This document shows, piece after piece, positions 52,338-61,682 of a stretch of DNA of 64,000 nt; the stretch's first letter is position 1, and each line of letters starts with the position of its first letter. Below the pieces are notes generated by a model. The model searched no databases, had not been told where the DNA came from, and worked only from the letters and a program-made list of their open reading frames with translations. A program made the position numbers and the translations under genes. The DNA is from Bin5 sp965200685 (GTDB taxonomy: Bacteria; Chloroflexota; Anaerolineae; Caldilineales; Caldilineaceae), in assembly GCA_965200685.1 (NCBI GenBank), contig OZ241379.1, forward strand, positions 2,852,001-2,916,000, in the 5' to 3' direction.

Positions 52338-53510
52338 TTAGCTGCCGATTGTCGCCAATCGTCTGCCCGCTGCTCGCAGGGTTTCTAGGCGTTTTGAGAA
52401 GGCAAAGCGCACGATTCCGTTTCCGTATTTCTCCCGGTCTTTCGTGTAGAAATTGATGCCCGCCACTGTTGCTACCCCTACCTCTGTCGTCATCCAGCGG
52501 GCGAAGCGGGCCGAGTCCCACTCTGCCTGTGGGGCATTGATATGTGTGTAGTCAGCCATAGTATAGTACGCGCCTTGGGGGCGGATGGCGCGGAAGCCGG
52601 CGATGTCCAACATCTCCATCATCACCTCCCGCCTTTCCGCGTACTCCTCCTGTAGCTGTGCGTAATAGTCCAGCGGCTGGCTGAGGGCACTGGCTGCTGC
52701 TGCCTGCAAAGGGGTCGGCGCGCAGATCGTTGAATAGTCATGGACTGCACGGATGGCGGTAGCCAGCGGCTCTTGTGTGATCACATAGCCCAACCGCCAG
52801 CCGGTGACCGCGAAGCTCTTGCCCAGCCCGCCGACCGTCACCGTGCGCTCCAGTAAACCATCAAGACAGCCCGGCGAGATATGTTCTCGTCCGTCATAGA
52901 GAATGCGGTCGTAGATCTCATCGGTGATGAGAATGAGATTGTGCCGGTTGACAAATTCAAGCACCCCTTGGACTTCGTCGTTGTCAAAGACCCGCCCGGT
53001 GGGGTTATGGGGGGTGTTGAGGAGGAGGGCGCGGGTGCGAGGTGTGACGGCCGCTTCCAAGCATTCCGCTTCGATCCGGTACTGGGGAGCCTCCAAGACT
53101 ACCGGCACCGCTACAGCGTCCGCTAACAATGCCGAAGGCCGGAAGTTTTCATGGCCCGGTTCCAGAATAATCAGCTCATCGCCGGGATTCAACAGTGCCA
53201 ACAACGTGGTGGTGATGCCTTCTGTCACGCCACAGACGATGCAGACATGTACATTCGGGTCCACCTGCCAGCCCAACTGGGCCGTGTACTTCTCCGCTAA
53301 CACCTGACGTAGAGGCGGATAGCCCCACGTGACCGTGTACTGATTGGTGCTGCCACGGATGGCCTCTACCGCTGCATTGACGATCATCTCCGGTGGGGCG
53401 AAGTCTGGGAAACCCTGGCTCATATTGATGGCATCATGTTCAATGGCCAAGCGGGTCATCTCCCGGATCATTGACTGATTGAAGCGGGTTGTACGGTCGG
53501 CTGGGTACAT
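52338..53510 (-). CDS. Class I/II aminotransferase
   Basis: 390 residues. NPTG at 169-172 and the PLP lysine K231 in GGLGKSFAVTGWRLG identify a fold-type I aminotransferase of the aspartate/kynurenine-type group (MSQGFPDFAPP near residue 30). Substrate is not predictable; kynurenine, methionine or aromatic amino acids are possibilities. It is monocistronic or the first gene of its unit, with a promoter at 53.57 kb. Confidence 0.9.
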   Translation of the reverse strand: MYPADRTTRFNQSMIREMTRLAIEHDAINMSQGFPDFAPPEMIVNAAVEAIRGSTNQYTVTWGYPPLRQVLAEKYTAQLGWQVDPNVHVCIVCGVTEGITTTLLALLNPGDELIILEPGHENFRPSALLADAVAVPVVLEAPQYRIEAECLEAAVTPRTRALLLNTPHNPTGRVFDNDEVQGVLEFVNRHNLILITDEIYDRILYDGREHISPGCLDGLLERTVTVGGLGKSFAVTGWRLGYVITQEPLATAIRAVHDYSTICAPTPLQAAAASALSQPLDYYAQLQEEYAERREVMMEMLDIAGFRAIRPQGAYYTMADYTHINAPQAEWDSARFARWMTTEVGVATVAGINFYTKDREKYGNGIVRFAFSKRLETLRAAGRRLATIGS

Positions 53511-53564
53511 AGATAGGCTCCCGGAAAGGTATAGACAAACAGGTATCGCTCGTCTCTGGGGAGA

Positions 53565-53593
53565 ATTCTACTCGAATGTGTATCTACCTGCAA
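53565..53593 (-). promoter_or_regulatory. Promoter of the aminotransferase
   Basis: On the minus strand TTGCAG (53593-53588), 17 bases, TAGAAT (53570-53565), about 55 bases before the ATG. Confidence 0.45.
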
Positions 53594-53685
53594 TGTATTG
53601 CGGTAGCGTTTTTGAAGGCCGTGCTCCCTACTGGATTGCATCAACGCCAGCAGAGAATATCTCGAATGCTTTTGTTTTTCACGAT

Positions 53686-54624
53686 CTATCTCCCCTGATT
53701 TCGCAGCCATTCAACGAGGCCTGTGTCCCGTTTTTGGACGAGTTGGGTAAGGGATTGCTCGCCTATCATCTCCTGTACATCTCTTATGATCTGAGCGGCG
53801 ATTTCATCTGTAAGTTGTGGGCTTCCCAAGGTCTGCCAGCGGGCTTCTTGGGTTGGGCCTAGATGGCGTATGTAATGAGCAATACCACCGCTGCCGCCGG
53901 CCAGATGATAGGTAGTAAACGGCCCTTGTAGGGCCCAGCGTAGGCCCGGCCCCTGGGCGACGACCGTATCAATATCTTCGACAGTGGCAATGCCTTCCGC
54001 CATGAGATGGACCGCTTCCCGGAAGAGAGCGGCGGTAAGCCGGTTGGCGATATGGCCAATGGCTTCCTTTTTCACCTGTACAGGCACTTTGCCCATCGTC
54101 CGGTAGAAATCCATTGCCCAAGAGACTGCCTGCGGCGCGGTCTGTGCTCCGGCGACCACTTCCACCAGCGGAATCAGATGGGGTGGATTGAAGGGATGTC
54201 CGACGAGCACTCGCTGTGGATGCTGGGCCTGCGCCTGCAGATCGGATGCCAGCAGCGCGGAGGTGCTGCTACTGATGATCACCTCTGGGCCGATGACTTC
54301 CTCCAACGCGTGTAGCGTCTCCCGTTTGAGGGACAGCCGCTCCGGCACATTCTCCTGCACGAACTGCACGTTGCCTAGCTCAGCATTGATGGTTGTGGCA
54401 AATCTGACCCGGCTCGGGTCCGCGGCCGGCGACAGGCCCAGACTTTCTAGGGCCGGCCACATCTTGGCAATGGTCCGGCATAAGTCTGCCTCCGTAATCG
54501 CCGGATCGACGGCCGCGACGTGTAGGCCTTGGGCCAGGAAGTAGGCTGCCCAACTGGCACCGACTGTGCCTGTGCCAATGACAGCCACCTGCTGCACCTC
54601 ATGCGTTGCCGACCGTATCATCAT
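53686..54624 (-). CDS. 3-hydroxyacyl-CoA dehydrogenase family protein (carnitine dehydrogenase-like)
   Basis: 312 residues. NAD-binding GTGTVGASWA at 17-26; conserved QENVPERL and SSSTSALLASDLQ; catalytic His in VGHPFNPPHLIPLVE. The short single-domain-pair form with GHIANRL matches L-carnitine dehydrogenases and L-gulonate dehydrogenases more than fatty-acid oxidation enzymes. A nearby transport operon for small zwitterionic substrates would suit that, but this is inference. The ATG at 54624 has CGGAG upstream; the frame extends 15 codons further. Confidence 0.85.
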   Translation of the reverse strand: MMIRSATHEVQQVAVIGTGTVGASWAAYFLAQGLHVAAVDPAITEADLCRTIAKMWPALESLGLSPAADPSRVRFATTINAELGNVQFVQENVPERLSLKRETLHALEEVIGPEVIISSSTSALLASDLQAQAQHPQRVLVGHPFNPPHLIPLVEVVAGAQTAPQAVSWAMDFYRTMGKVPVQVKKEAIGHIANRLTAALFREAVHLMAEGIATVEDIDTVVAQGPGLRWALQGPFTTYHLAGGSGGIAHYIRHLGPTQEARWQTLGSPQLTDEIAAQIIRDVQEMIGEQSLTQLVQKRDTGLVEWLRNQGR

Positions 54625-54802
54625 TTCTGCTCCGTTGTTGGCAATTCCATGATTCGACCGGGGCGGCAATACGATAGGGAACGCCCGGCCTTATCGTCTC
54701 TCTAGCTAAAAATAGATAACCATGAACAGCAATGGGAACAGAATCAGAAAGGCTACTGCTCGCTGCAGGCAGTCCGCACGGCCTAGACGGCTCTTTTTCC
54801 GT

Positions 54803-56116
54803 TTATGAAGCGAGGGCCAAGAGGCTGCCAAAACGGGCCAGCACCTCATTCATCCCTGGATGGTGCCAGCGCATCAGATCCTCCTCATTGCTCACACTAC
54901 CTGCCAGCTCAAACATACATTTGGCCTTTTCATCAGTCTCTAGGTCCACATAACTGGTGGATAGGCGCAGGGACAGTTCCTGCGGTGGGGTACCAAAGAC
55001 ACTGCCGGGTAAGGTCGCGATCTGCCATTCGTCCAGCAGAAAGCGGGCTAGGTCCGTGGATGTATGAACCCCTTGCGCGGCCAAGTAGCTGCGCCAATGA
55101 TCGAAGTTGGGGAATAGATAAAAGCCAGCCATTGGCTGCGCGCAAGACACGTTTAGGTCGCACAGGCCGCGCCAGAGATAGCGGCTGCGGACTGCATGCA
55201 GCCGAGTACATTCGTTGCGATATGCCGTGAGTTCAGGGTCGTCTTGATAGGCGGTGACTGCTGCATATTGAATCGGCGCAGAAACACTGGACCACAGCTC
55301 ACTACCGATTTTGTTGACCGCTTGGAGAAGCTGTTGTCCGGCTTCGCCTGGGGGGACAAGCGCCATCCCTAGCCGCCAGCCACCGAGGGAGAGATGCTTG
55401 CTCAATCCACCGAGGACGACCGTTCCTTCGGGATAGAAGTGACTGATGGAGATATGCTCGCGTCCGTAGGCGGTCAGGGCATAGATTTCATCCGATAGGA
55501 TCAGCACATTCCTCTGCCGGCAGATGCTGGCGATCTCTTCAAGGAGAGCTGCTTCCAACATCTGCCCGGAGGGATTGTTGGGACTGTTCAGAATCAGCAG
55601 ATGCTGGTCAAAATGGGAACGATGCAAAAGCTGTGTTAGCTGCTGCGGGTATAGCCGGTGGGCGTCCTTGGGGCTGGCGGGGACCCGCAGGACCGGGCGG
55701 TTGATTAGCTGGGCTTGGGGTGCATAACTCACCCATGAAGGCGTGGGAAGAACCGTTGCCCCGGTGACAGCCATCTGAAAAGCGAAGAGGAGAGCTTTGC
55801 TGCCAGGGGCTACGATCACCTGGTCGGCCTCAATCACCCTGCCGAGATGTTTTGTGTAGAAAGAAGCGACAGCCTGACGCAGTTCGGGAATGCCGACCCC
55901 GGGCAGATAACTTGTTCTGTGAGCATTTTCGGCTAGGGCTAGGGCAATTTTTGGATGGACAGGAAAGCGGGATTCGCCAAAGCCTAAGTGGTAGGCTGTC
56001 TGGCCCACAGCCCACATTTGACTGATGCGTTCATTGATGAATAGGGTGGGTGAGGAACTGAGAGTCGTGCGAAATGCGAGATGAGGTGTTCTCTGTTTGC
56101 TCTCTCCATTCTCCAT
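54803..56116 (-). CDS. Class I/II aminotransferase
   Basis: 437 residues. NPSG at 181-184 and PLP lysine K240 in GGLSKHLSLGGWRLG. It differs markedly from the aminotransferase at 52.3 kb. Residues 1-15 are partly encoded by a heptamer element, so the start may lie further in, around TTLSSSP. It lies 23 bases after the livF-like gene in the same direction and may be co-transcribed with the transporter. Confidence 0.88.
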   Translation of the reverse strand: MENGESKQRTPHLAFRTTLSSSPTLFINERISQMWAVGQTAYHLGFGESRFPVHPKIALALAENAHRTSYLPGVGIPELRQAVASFYTKHLGRVIEADQVIVAPGSKALLFAFQMAVTGATVLPTPSWVSYAPQAQLINRPVLRVPASPKDAHRLYPQQLTQLLHRSHFDQHLLILNSPNNPSGQMLEAALLEEIASICRQRNVLILSDEIYALTAYGREHISISHFYPEGTVVLGGLSKHLSLGGWRLGMALVPPGEAGQQLLQAVNKIGSELWSSVSAPIQYAAVTAYQDDPELTAYRNECTRLHAVRSRYLWRGLCDLNVSCAQPMAGFYLFPNFDHWRSYLAAQGVHTSTDLARFLLDEWQIATLPGSVFGTPPQELSLRLSTSYVDLETDEKAKCMFELAGSVSNEEDLMRWHHPGMNEVLARFGSLLALAS

Positions 56117-56123
56117 TCTTCAC
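56103..56123. repeat. Heptamer repeat at the aminotransferase start
   Basis: TCTCCAT, TCTCCAT, TCTTCAC: two identical units and a variant spanning the start codon. Confidence 0.55.
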
Positions 56124-56139
56124 CCCCACAGGTGTTTTG

Positions 56140-56844
56140 CTATCCTACCCAGAATGCCTTCTCGAGATCCGTGAACTCTGCGGCCGGCCCTTCAAATTTG
56201 TTGCGACCTAGCTCCAGCACGTAGACGTAATCCGCGATTTTCAAAGCCGCTCGAATCTCTTGGTCTACCAGAAGAATCGTCAACTCCTCCCGATCGCGTA
56301 GGGCGACCAGCATTTGGTAGACTTCTTCTGAGAGCAGCTTCGCGAGGCCGGCCGTTGGTTCGTCCACGAGAATCACCTTGGGGTCGGTCATGAGTGTGCG
56401 CCCGATCTCTACCATCCGCTGCATGCCGCCGGATAGTTCATTGGCGTTCGATCTACGTCGCGGTTTTAGCGCGGGGAAACGTTCGTAGTTCTCTTCCAGC
56501 TTGCGTTTGATGCGGGTTTTGTCGTTTTTGAATGTCCACGCGCCCAATTCCAGATTTTCCTCCACGGACATAAAGCGGAAGACACCCGGCTGCTGTGGGA
56601 TATAGGCGATGCCCATATTGATGCGTTCATGGGTGGGCACATCAACGATATTTTGCCTATCTAGGAGGACATGGCCTTGATTGGGGCGCAGAAAACCGTA
56701 GATCGCCTTGAGCATGGTGGATTTGCCCACGCCATTGGCACCGAGAATGGTTGTGATCTTGCCGTCTTCCGCGCGTAGATTGACACCCTGCAGAATGTTC
56801 AGATCCCGGTAATATCCCACATAGAGATCGTTGACTTCGAGCAT
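56140..56844 (-). CDS. livF: Branched-chain amino acid-type ABC transporter ATP-binding protein
   Basis: 234 residues. Walker A GANGVGKST (35-43), signature LSGGMQR and Walker B VILVDEP are intact; the length and the EVYQMLVALRDREELTILLVDQ region match LivF. It pairs with the LivG-type ATPase directly upstream, whose stop it abuts. Substrate may be branched-chain amino acids, amides, urea or other small molecules. Confidence 0.92.
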   Translation of the reverse strand: MLEVNDLYVGYYRDLNILQGVNLRAEDGKITTILGANGVGKSTMLKAIYGFLRPNQGHVLLDRQNIVDVPTHERINMGIAYIPQQPGVFRFMSVEENLELGAWTFKNDKTRIKRKLEENYERFPALKPRRRSNANELSGGMQRMVEIGRTLMTDPKVILVDEPTAGLAKLLSEEVYQMLVALRDREELTILLVDQEIRAALKIADYVYVLELGRNKFEGPAAEFTDLEKAFWVG

Positions 56845-57569
56845 TATTCTTCATCCTCACCTAGATAAGCGGCCTTCACGGCTGGGTCTTTCCTCGCCAC
56901 CTCAGGATCGCTGTCGGCAATGAGATCCCCATAGTTCAGCACCAGCAGCCGCTTGCTGAGGGTAAAGATCGTGTCCATATCGTGGCTGATAATGATGAAT
57001 GCTTTGTTCTGGGCATTGACTTCAGTGATGTAGCGGTAGATGACCTCCATCAACCGGGGGTGGACACCGGCGAACGGTTCATCCAAAATGATGATATCCG
57101 GATCGAGCATCAGAAGGCGGCCTAGCTCCAGCAACTTCTGTTGGCCGCCGGATAAGGCACGGGCGTATTCATTACGTAGGTGTGCGATGGTCAGGAACTT
57201 GAGCACCTCCTGGGCCTTTTCCTCAAAGTCCCGCTGGCGTGCAGTCATGTTCAATGCCATGGCCGGGACCAGCAGATTCTCTAGAACCGTCATGCGGCGA
57301 AAGGCACGTGTCACTTGGAAGGTGCGGCCTAGGCCGACCTTGGCGACGCCGTAGGCTGGTCGTGTGTCGATGCGCTCCCTGTTCAGATAGACTGTTCCAC
57401 TGGTTGGCTTGAGCGCGCCGACTAGAATGTTCGTCAGGGTTGTTTTGCCGGCCCCATTCGGCCCGATAAGGCCGATCAGCTCTGGCCCTTCTATGGAGAA
57501 AGAGACACCCTTCAGCACTTGCAAGCCGCCGAAATTTTTATAGATGTCATTGACGATGAGTTTGGCCAT
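56844..57569 (-). CDS. livG: Branched-chain amino acid-type ABC transporter ATP-binding protein
   Basis: 241 residues. Walker A GPNGAGKTT (36-44), signature LSGGQQK and Walker B IIILDEP. The GLGRTFQVTR segment is characteristic of LivG. Stop and next start overlap by one base (56844). Confidence 0.92.
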   Translation of the reverse strand: MAKLIVNDIYKNFGGLQVLKGVSFSIEGPELIGLIGPNGAGKTTLTNILVGALKPTSGTVYLNRERIDTRPAYGVAKVGLGRTFQVTRAFRRMTVLENLLVPAMALNMTARQRDFEEKAQEVLKFLTIAHLRNEYARALSGGQQKLLELGRLLMLDPDIIILDEPFAGVHPRLMEVIYRYITEVNAQNKAFIIISHDMDTIFTLSKRLLVLNYGDLIADSDPEVARKDPAVKAAYLGEDEE

Positions 57570-57581
57570 GAGATCTTTCCG

Positions 57582-58838
57582 CTAACTGCGAGGAGCCTCT
57601 TTTCTCGCCACTGGGGTTCGGGTTGAGACTGTCTCCTCGGCGACGCCGGCACGGTTGAGCCGTTCTAGGAGAGGGGACAACAGACCATTGCGTTGGAAAC
57701 GTAGGGTGAGCATCAACAGAAGCCCGAAGAACACCAAGCGCCATAAGGACATATCGATCCGAAGCGGCCCGATATTGATGTTCGTCCGCAGCAGTTCTAG
57801 GGCAAAGGTAATGACCAACGCGCCGACGGAGGCAGCGTAGATGTTCTCTAGGCCGCCGATTACAGCCATGGAAATGACGAGAGACATCTGCAAAATGATC
57901 AAAATATTGGGTGTGATGATGCCGATGTAATGGGCCTGCAGAGCACCAGCGGCCGCGGCTAGGGTGCTAGTAATGACAAAGACGAGCACTTTGTAACGCA
58001 CGATGTTGACGCCCAGAGCCGCGGCCGCCTCCTCGTCCTCGCGGATGGCGCGGATAAACAGGCCGAAACGGGAATTAGCCAGCCATGTCATCAGCAGCAT
58101 GGCCAGCAGGAACAAGATCAGCATCGCGTAGTAGGGTGGAATTTTGCTCGTATCGTTGAATGTCTGCCCAAACAGGCTGATCCCCCCCGGAAAGAGCGGC
58201 ACCAGCTCCAATCCACTTTGGCCTTCGGTGATCGGGATCTCTGCGCTGATCGCGGCCCGCAGAATCTCTGAAAACCCAATCGTAAACAGAGCTAGGTATG
58301 TGCTGCGGAGACGTAGGACCAGCCAGCCTACTAGCAGCCCGAAGATTGCGCCCATCACCAGGCCCATTGCAATACTGAGCCATACCGGCGGAAAGACGAT
58401 CAGCGTGCCGGCGGCGAGAGTTTGGGTTTTGGCCATGTCAATACAGGTTTCATCAATGGTCCCAACCCGCCGTGCATTTAAGATGACCAGCCACCAGCCG
58501 CCGGGTAGTGGGATATCTGTACACAGTTCTGTGGGCGCAGTGGTGAAACGCATGAACTTTCCGATCAGGCCGCTGGTGTAGCCGCCGACCGCCATAAACG
58601 CCATATGGCCGAAGGAAAATTGGCCAGCGTATCCGGCCAACAGAGACCAACTGGAGGCCAAAATCGCGTAGTAAAATGCGGTGATCGCCAAGTGCATAAA
58701 GTAGCCGCTGAAGACGAGAGGCCCCAGGCCGTTCATCTCTTCCGAAGCAAGGGGGAGTGCCAGCAGCAGAACAACTGTAATCAGCCCAGCCAGCCGATAG
58801 AGAATGTCTATGGCGCGAGAGAGTTTGTCGTTGTTCAT
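57582..58838 (-). CDS. livM: Branched-chain amino acid-type ABC transporter permease
   Basis: 418 residues from the ATG at 58838. GYAGQFSFGHMAFMAVGGYTSG is the LivM hallmark near residue 70, and EDEEAAAALGVN near 285 is the coupling-helix region. A loop of about 50 residues with two Cys (CTDIPLPGGWW to DETCIDM) is inserted after the third helix, which ordinary LivM lacks. A 17-codon upstream extension would be encoded by a heptamer repeat and is not used here. Confidence 0.9.
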   Translation of the reverse strand: MNNDKLSRAIDILYRLAGLITVVLLLALPLASEEMNGLGPLVFSGYFMHLAITAFYYAILASSWSLLAGYAGQFSFGHMAFMAVGGYTSGLIGKFMRFTTAPTELCTDIPLPGGWWLVILNARRVGTIDETCIDMAKTQTLAAGTLIVFPPVWLSIAMGLVMGAIFGLLVGWLVLRLRSTYLALFTIGFSEILRAAISAEIPITEGQSGLELVPLFPGGISLFGQTFNDTSKIPPYYAMLILFLLAMLLMTWLANSRFGLFIRAIREDEEAAAALGVNIVRYKVLVFVITSTLAAAAGALQAHYIGIITPNILIILQMSLVISMAVIGGLENIYAASVGALVITFALELLRTNINIGPLRIDMSLWRLVFFGLLLMLTLRFQRNGLLSPLLERLNRAGVAEETVSTRTPVARKEAPRS

Positions 58839-58839
58839 T

Positions 58840-58867
58840 ACTGGTGTTGGGTTTTCACTGGCCACTG
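58840..58867. repeat. Heptamer repeat between livH and livM
   Basis: ACTGGTG, TTGGGTT, TTCACTG, GCCACTG, just upstream of the livM ATG on the minus strand. Confidence 0.5.
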
Positions 58868-58872
58868 CTTTT

Positions 58873-60114
58873 TCATAGCTCTCGCCCAAAGAGGCCGGTG
58901 GGCTTCAACAGCAGGACAAGCGTCAAGATCACCATGCCGTAGGCGGGGATGTAGGCCGCGGCCCTGGTTGTATCAGGAATACAGCCGGTCCCCGCGGCCT
59001 CGACTAGCCCGACGATCAGGCCGCCGAGGAAGGCCCCTGGCAGGCTACCCATGCCGCCTAGAACAACGATGACGAAGGAGCGGGCCGCAGCCGGGATGCC
59101 TACTTGGGGCAGCCAGGAGAAGACCTGTACCAGCGAAGCACCGGACAGGCCGGCCAGCATGGCCCCTAAGCCGAAAGCCAGAGTATTCATGGAATCTGGA
59201 TTGATGCCGGTGACCGCCGCGGCCTGCCTGTCTTGGCTGACGGCCCGTAAAGCCTTGCCGACCCAGGTACGGTAGAGGAACCACATCAGGGTTGCCAGCA
59301 TGATGAGGGCCAGGACTGCAGCAGTGAAGCGTGGGTTGGGGATGGAGATGGCTTCAAAAACCGTGATATTCCCTGGTGCCATCTTGAGAACCGCGCCGGA
59401 GTCGGCTGGGAGTTCTGTGCGCGGGAAGGGGAAAAAGCGCTGGGCTTTGACTGGATTGGCCGATGCCAGGGCCTGGGTGAAATATTGTAAAAAGAACGCC
59501 AGCCCGAAGGTCACCAGAATCGCGTATTCACCGGGCCGTTCGATCTGACCGCTACCCATCGGGCGCAGAAAAATCCACTCGAAACTGTAGCCGATGATGA
59601 ATGTCACAACACAGCTAGCTAGAATCGCGACAATCGGTGAGAGGCCAGGAAACCATTCGGCTGTCATAAAGTAGGTGATCATGCCGCCGATCATATAAAA
59701 TTCGCCGTGAGCAAAGCTGACTACGCCCAAAATTGAAAATATGAGGGTCAGGCCCAGGGCCATCAGGCCATAGATAATGCCGATGACGATTCCATTGGTA
59801 AGTTGGGAAATTACGAATCTGCCATTGGCAACGCATAGATTGTTCGGGTCAGCTAAAGCGAAGGCAGCAACGAAAATGCCGACGACGGTTGCGCCGGCAA
59901 CCCCAATCATGCGATTGTGAATTCTAGGTGTGACGATCCACAGAGGAATCAGACTGAGCGGACCGAGAGCTGCGCCAATCAGCGCGCCGCCGAAGGATGC
60001 TTGGGAAATCTCTAGGTCTTTGCGAGCATAGATCCGGGGCGTTACCATACCCCCTAAGACACCCCAGAAGGCGATCCACAGAAGTGCCCATCTAAAAATT
60101 GCCGCGTTTTCCAT
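58873..60114 (-). CDS. livH: Branched-chain amino acid-type ABC transporter permease with N-terminal extension
   Basis: 413 residues, against about 290-310 for usual LivH. The core begins near residue 108 (NGIVIGIIYGLMALGLTLIF, then GVVSFAHGEFYMIGG). The first 100 residues add three hydrophobic segments (WALLWIAFWGVLGG, ALIGAALGPLSLIPLWIV, VAGATVVGIFVAAFALA) with two RIxxR/K-type loops. The extension is in frame and similar in composition to its surroundings, so it is likely real. Confidence 0.9.
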   Translation of the reverse strand: MENAAIFRWALLWIAFWGVLGGMVTPRIYARKDLEISQASFGGALIGAALGPLSLIPLWIVTPRIHNRMIGVAGATVVGIFVAAFALADPNNLCVANGRFVISQLTNGIVIGIIYGLMALGLTLIFSILGVVSFAHGEFYMIGGMITYFMTAEWFPGLSPIVAILASCVVTFIIGYSFEWIFLRPMGSGQIERPGEYAILVTFGLAFFLQYFTQALASANPVKAQRFFPFPRTELPADSGAVLKMAPGNITVFEAISIPNPRFTAAVLALIMLATLMWFLYRTWVGKALRAVSQDRQAAAVTGINPDSMNTLAFGLGAMLAGLSGASLVQVFSWLPQVGIPAAARSFVIVVLGGMGSLPGAFLGGLIVGLVEAAGTGCIPDTTRAAAYIPAYGMVILTLVLLLKPTGLFGREL

Positions 60115-60216
60115 CTGTTGGTTTGCCTGCGAATATCTTGCCTGTCAGGATTGGGCGGCTAACAGAAAAAAGGAAGGATAGATCCTGAGTACTTCCTGTC
60201 GGTCCGATGAAAGAGC

Positions 60217-60272
60217 AGTGGCCAGAGGGCCGGTGATCAATAGCCACGAGCCACTGGGGACCTGGCCACTGC
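60217..60272. repeat. Heptamer repeat array between livJ and livH
   Basis: Eight units, 56 bases, including AGTGGCC, AGAGGGC, then CACGAGC, CACTGGG and CCACTGC; ends five bases before the livJ stop. Confidence 0.7.
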
Positions 60273-60277
60273 AAGGA

Positions 60278-61627
60278 TTACTGTCCGACGATCACCGGCT
60301 GACCGGTCTGATAGGTCGCGGGGTAGATAACCGTCGCGTTGACGGAGTCTTGGCCCTCTTCTTGATATTGCACGATTGTAATGGCTGGATCTGGGAACTG
60401 ATGCCACCATTTGGGATCGACACCTGCCTGTTCCGGCGTGTTATTCTGATTGATCGGGAAGGTGATGGTGCCCAAAGAACCTTCATGGCTGATGTTCTCT
60501 AGGGCCGCGATGAGTGCTGTCGACTCGGTTGAGTTGGCTTCGCGGATCGCTTGAGCAATGATCATAATCGAGTCGTAGGCTTCTAGCGCATAAGACTCGG
60601 CTGCTTCCTTGCCCGTGCGCGCCTCATATTCGGTCAGGAAGTTCTGGGCTACATCGTTGTACAATTGTGTTGGCAGCCCAACCCGGCGCACGAAGCAGTA
60701 GTTGCCATCCGGGACGTTCTGCCAGAAGGCATCACTCACCAGTGATACTTGGTTACACACGGTGGGTACATCTTGGGGCCCGATACCGGCATCGGCAGCT
60801 TGCTGGGTGAAGTTGTAGGATGCTTCCCCCGTGGCTAGGGTCATAATCACATCCGGGTTTTCGGCCTTTACCCTCTCAATGATACCCGCGAAATCCTGGG
60901 TGCCGATGTCCACACCGAAGGTCACCGCCTCAATGTTCAGTTCTTTTAGTAGGCGCGTGGTCTCTTCGGCTGCGGGGATGCCATAGTCGGTATTTTCGGT
61001 GAGAATGACCAGTTTCTCAATAGAAGCCCCGATGTCATCCCGCAGCCATTGGATGAACTTCACATCAACAGCTGAGACTTCCGAGTTCAGCGGTGCGATG
61101 CGGAAGACCTCTGGATACTGGATGCTGGTGATGGTATCGTTCCAGGTTTCGGCAAAGACGATAGGAATGCCATTGTCATGGGCTACTTCTTTGGCTGCCA
61201 CACCTACAGAACTGTGATAGCCGCCACCAATGGCTACGACGCCATCCTGATTGATGAGTCGTTCTGTCACGGCTGTGCCACGTTCTGGCAGCCCTTCACT
61301 ATCAACGATGATCAGCTCCACTGGTCGCCCGAGCAGGCCCCCGTTGGCGTTGATTTCATCCGCGGCAATCATCATGGCATCGCGCATCGCTTCGCCGCCG
61401 ACTACTGCGCCTGGTGCGGAGAGGGGGGCTAGGGCACCGATTCGGATCGGTTCCATTTCTTCTGCGGCAGAGGCTGCTTCTTGTGCGGCCGGGGCTTCGG
61501 TGGCTTCTGGCTCTGCGGCCGGCGCAGCTTCGCCAACGGTTTCCGTCTGGGCTGTACAGGCCGCGCAAAACAGCGTCAGAAGTGCCAGCACAGCGATAAT
61601 CCAAAACATGTTGTGGGTTCGGATCAT
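60278..61627 (-). CDS. ABC transporter substrate-binding lipoprotein (LivJ-like), copy 2
   Basis: 449 residues. Lipobox FCAAC places the lipidated Cys at residue 24, followed by an Ala/Glu-rich linker of about 35 residues and the periplasmic-binding fold (IRIGALAPLSAPGAVVGG, then DEINANGGLLGRPVEL). This is the type I binding protein (ANF/LivJ) for the liv transporter. It is a close duplicate of the next gene upstream. The ligand could be an amino acid, amide or polyamine-like compound. Confidence 0.92.
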   Translation of the reverse strand: MIRTHNMFWIIAVLALLTLFCAACTAQTETVGEAAPAAEPEATEAPAAQEAASAAEEMEPIRIGALAPLSAPGAVVGGEAMRDAMMIAADEINANGGLLGRPVELIIVDSEGLPERGTAVTERLINQDGVVAIGGGYHSSVGVAAKEVAHDNGIPIVFAETWNDTITSIQYPEVFRIAPLNSEVSAVDVKFIQWLRDDIGASIEKLVILTENTDYGIPAAEETTRLLKELNIEAVTFGVDIGTQDFAGIIERVKAENPDVIMTLATGEASYNFTQQAADAGIGPQDVPTVCNQVSLVSDAFWQNVPDGNYCFVRRVGLPTQLYNDVAQNFLTEYEARTGKEAAESYALEAYDSIMIIAQAIREANSTESTALIAALENISHEGSLGTITFPINQNNTPEQAGVDPKWWHQFPDPAITIVQYQEEGQDSVNATVIYPATYQTGQPVIVGQ

Positions 61628-61682
61628 TTGAATATCTCCTTGTAAAACTGGTTGGATAGATATAGATAACGCCTAGTATTCG

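Noticed and set aside
53479..53862. A 127-codon plus-strand frame over the ends of two minus-strand genes
   Set aside because: Overlaps the aminotransferase start and the dehydrogenase C-terminus, which are both well supported; no recognisable family.
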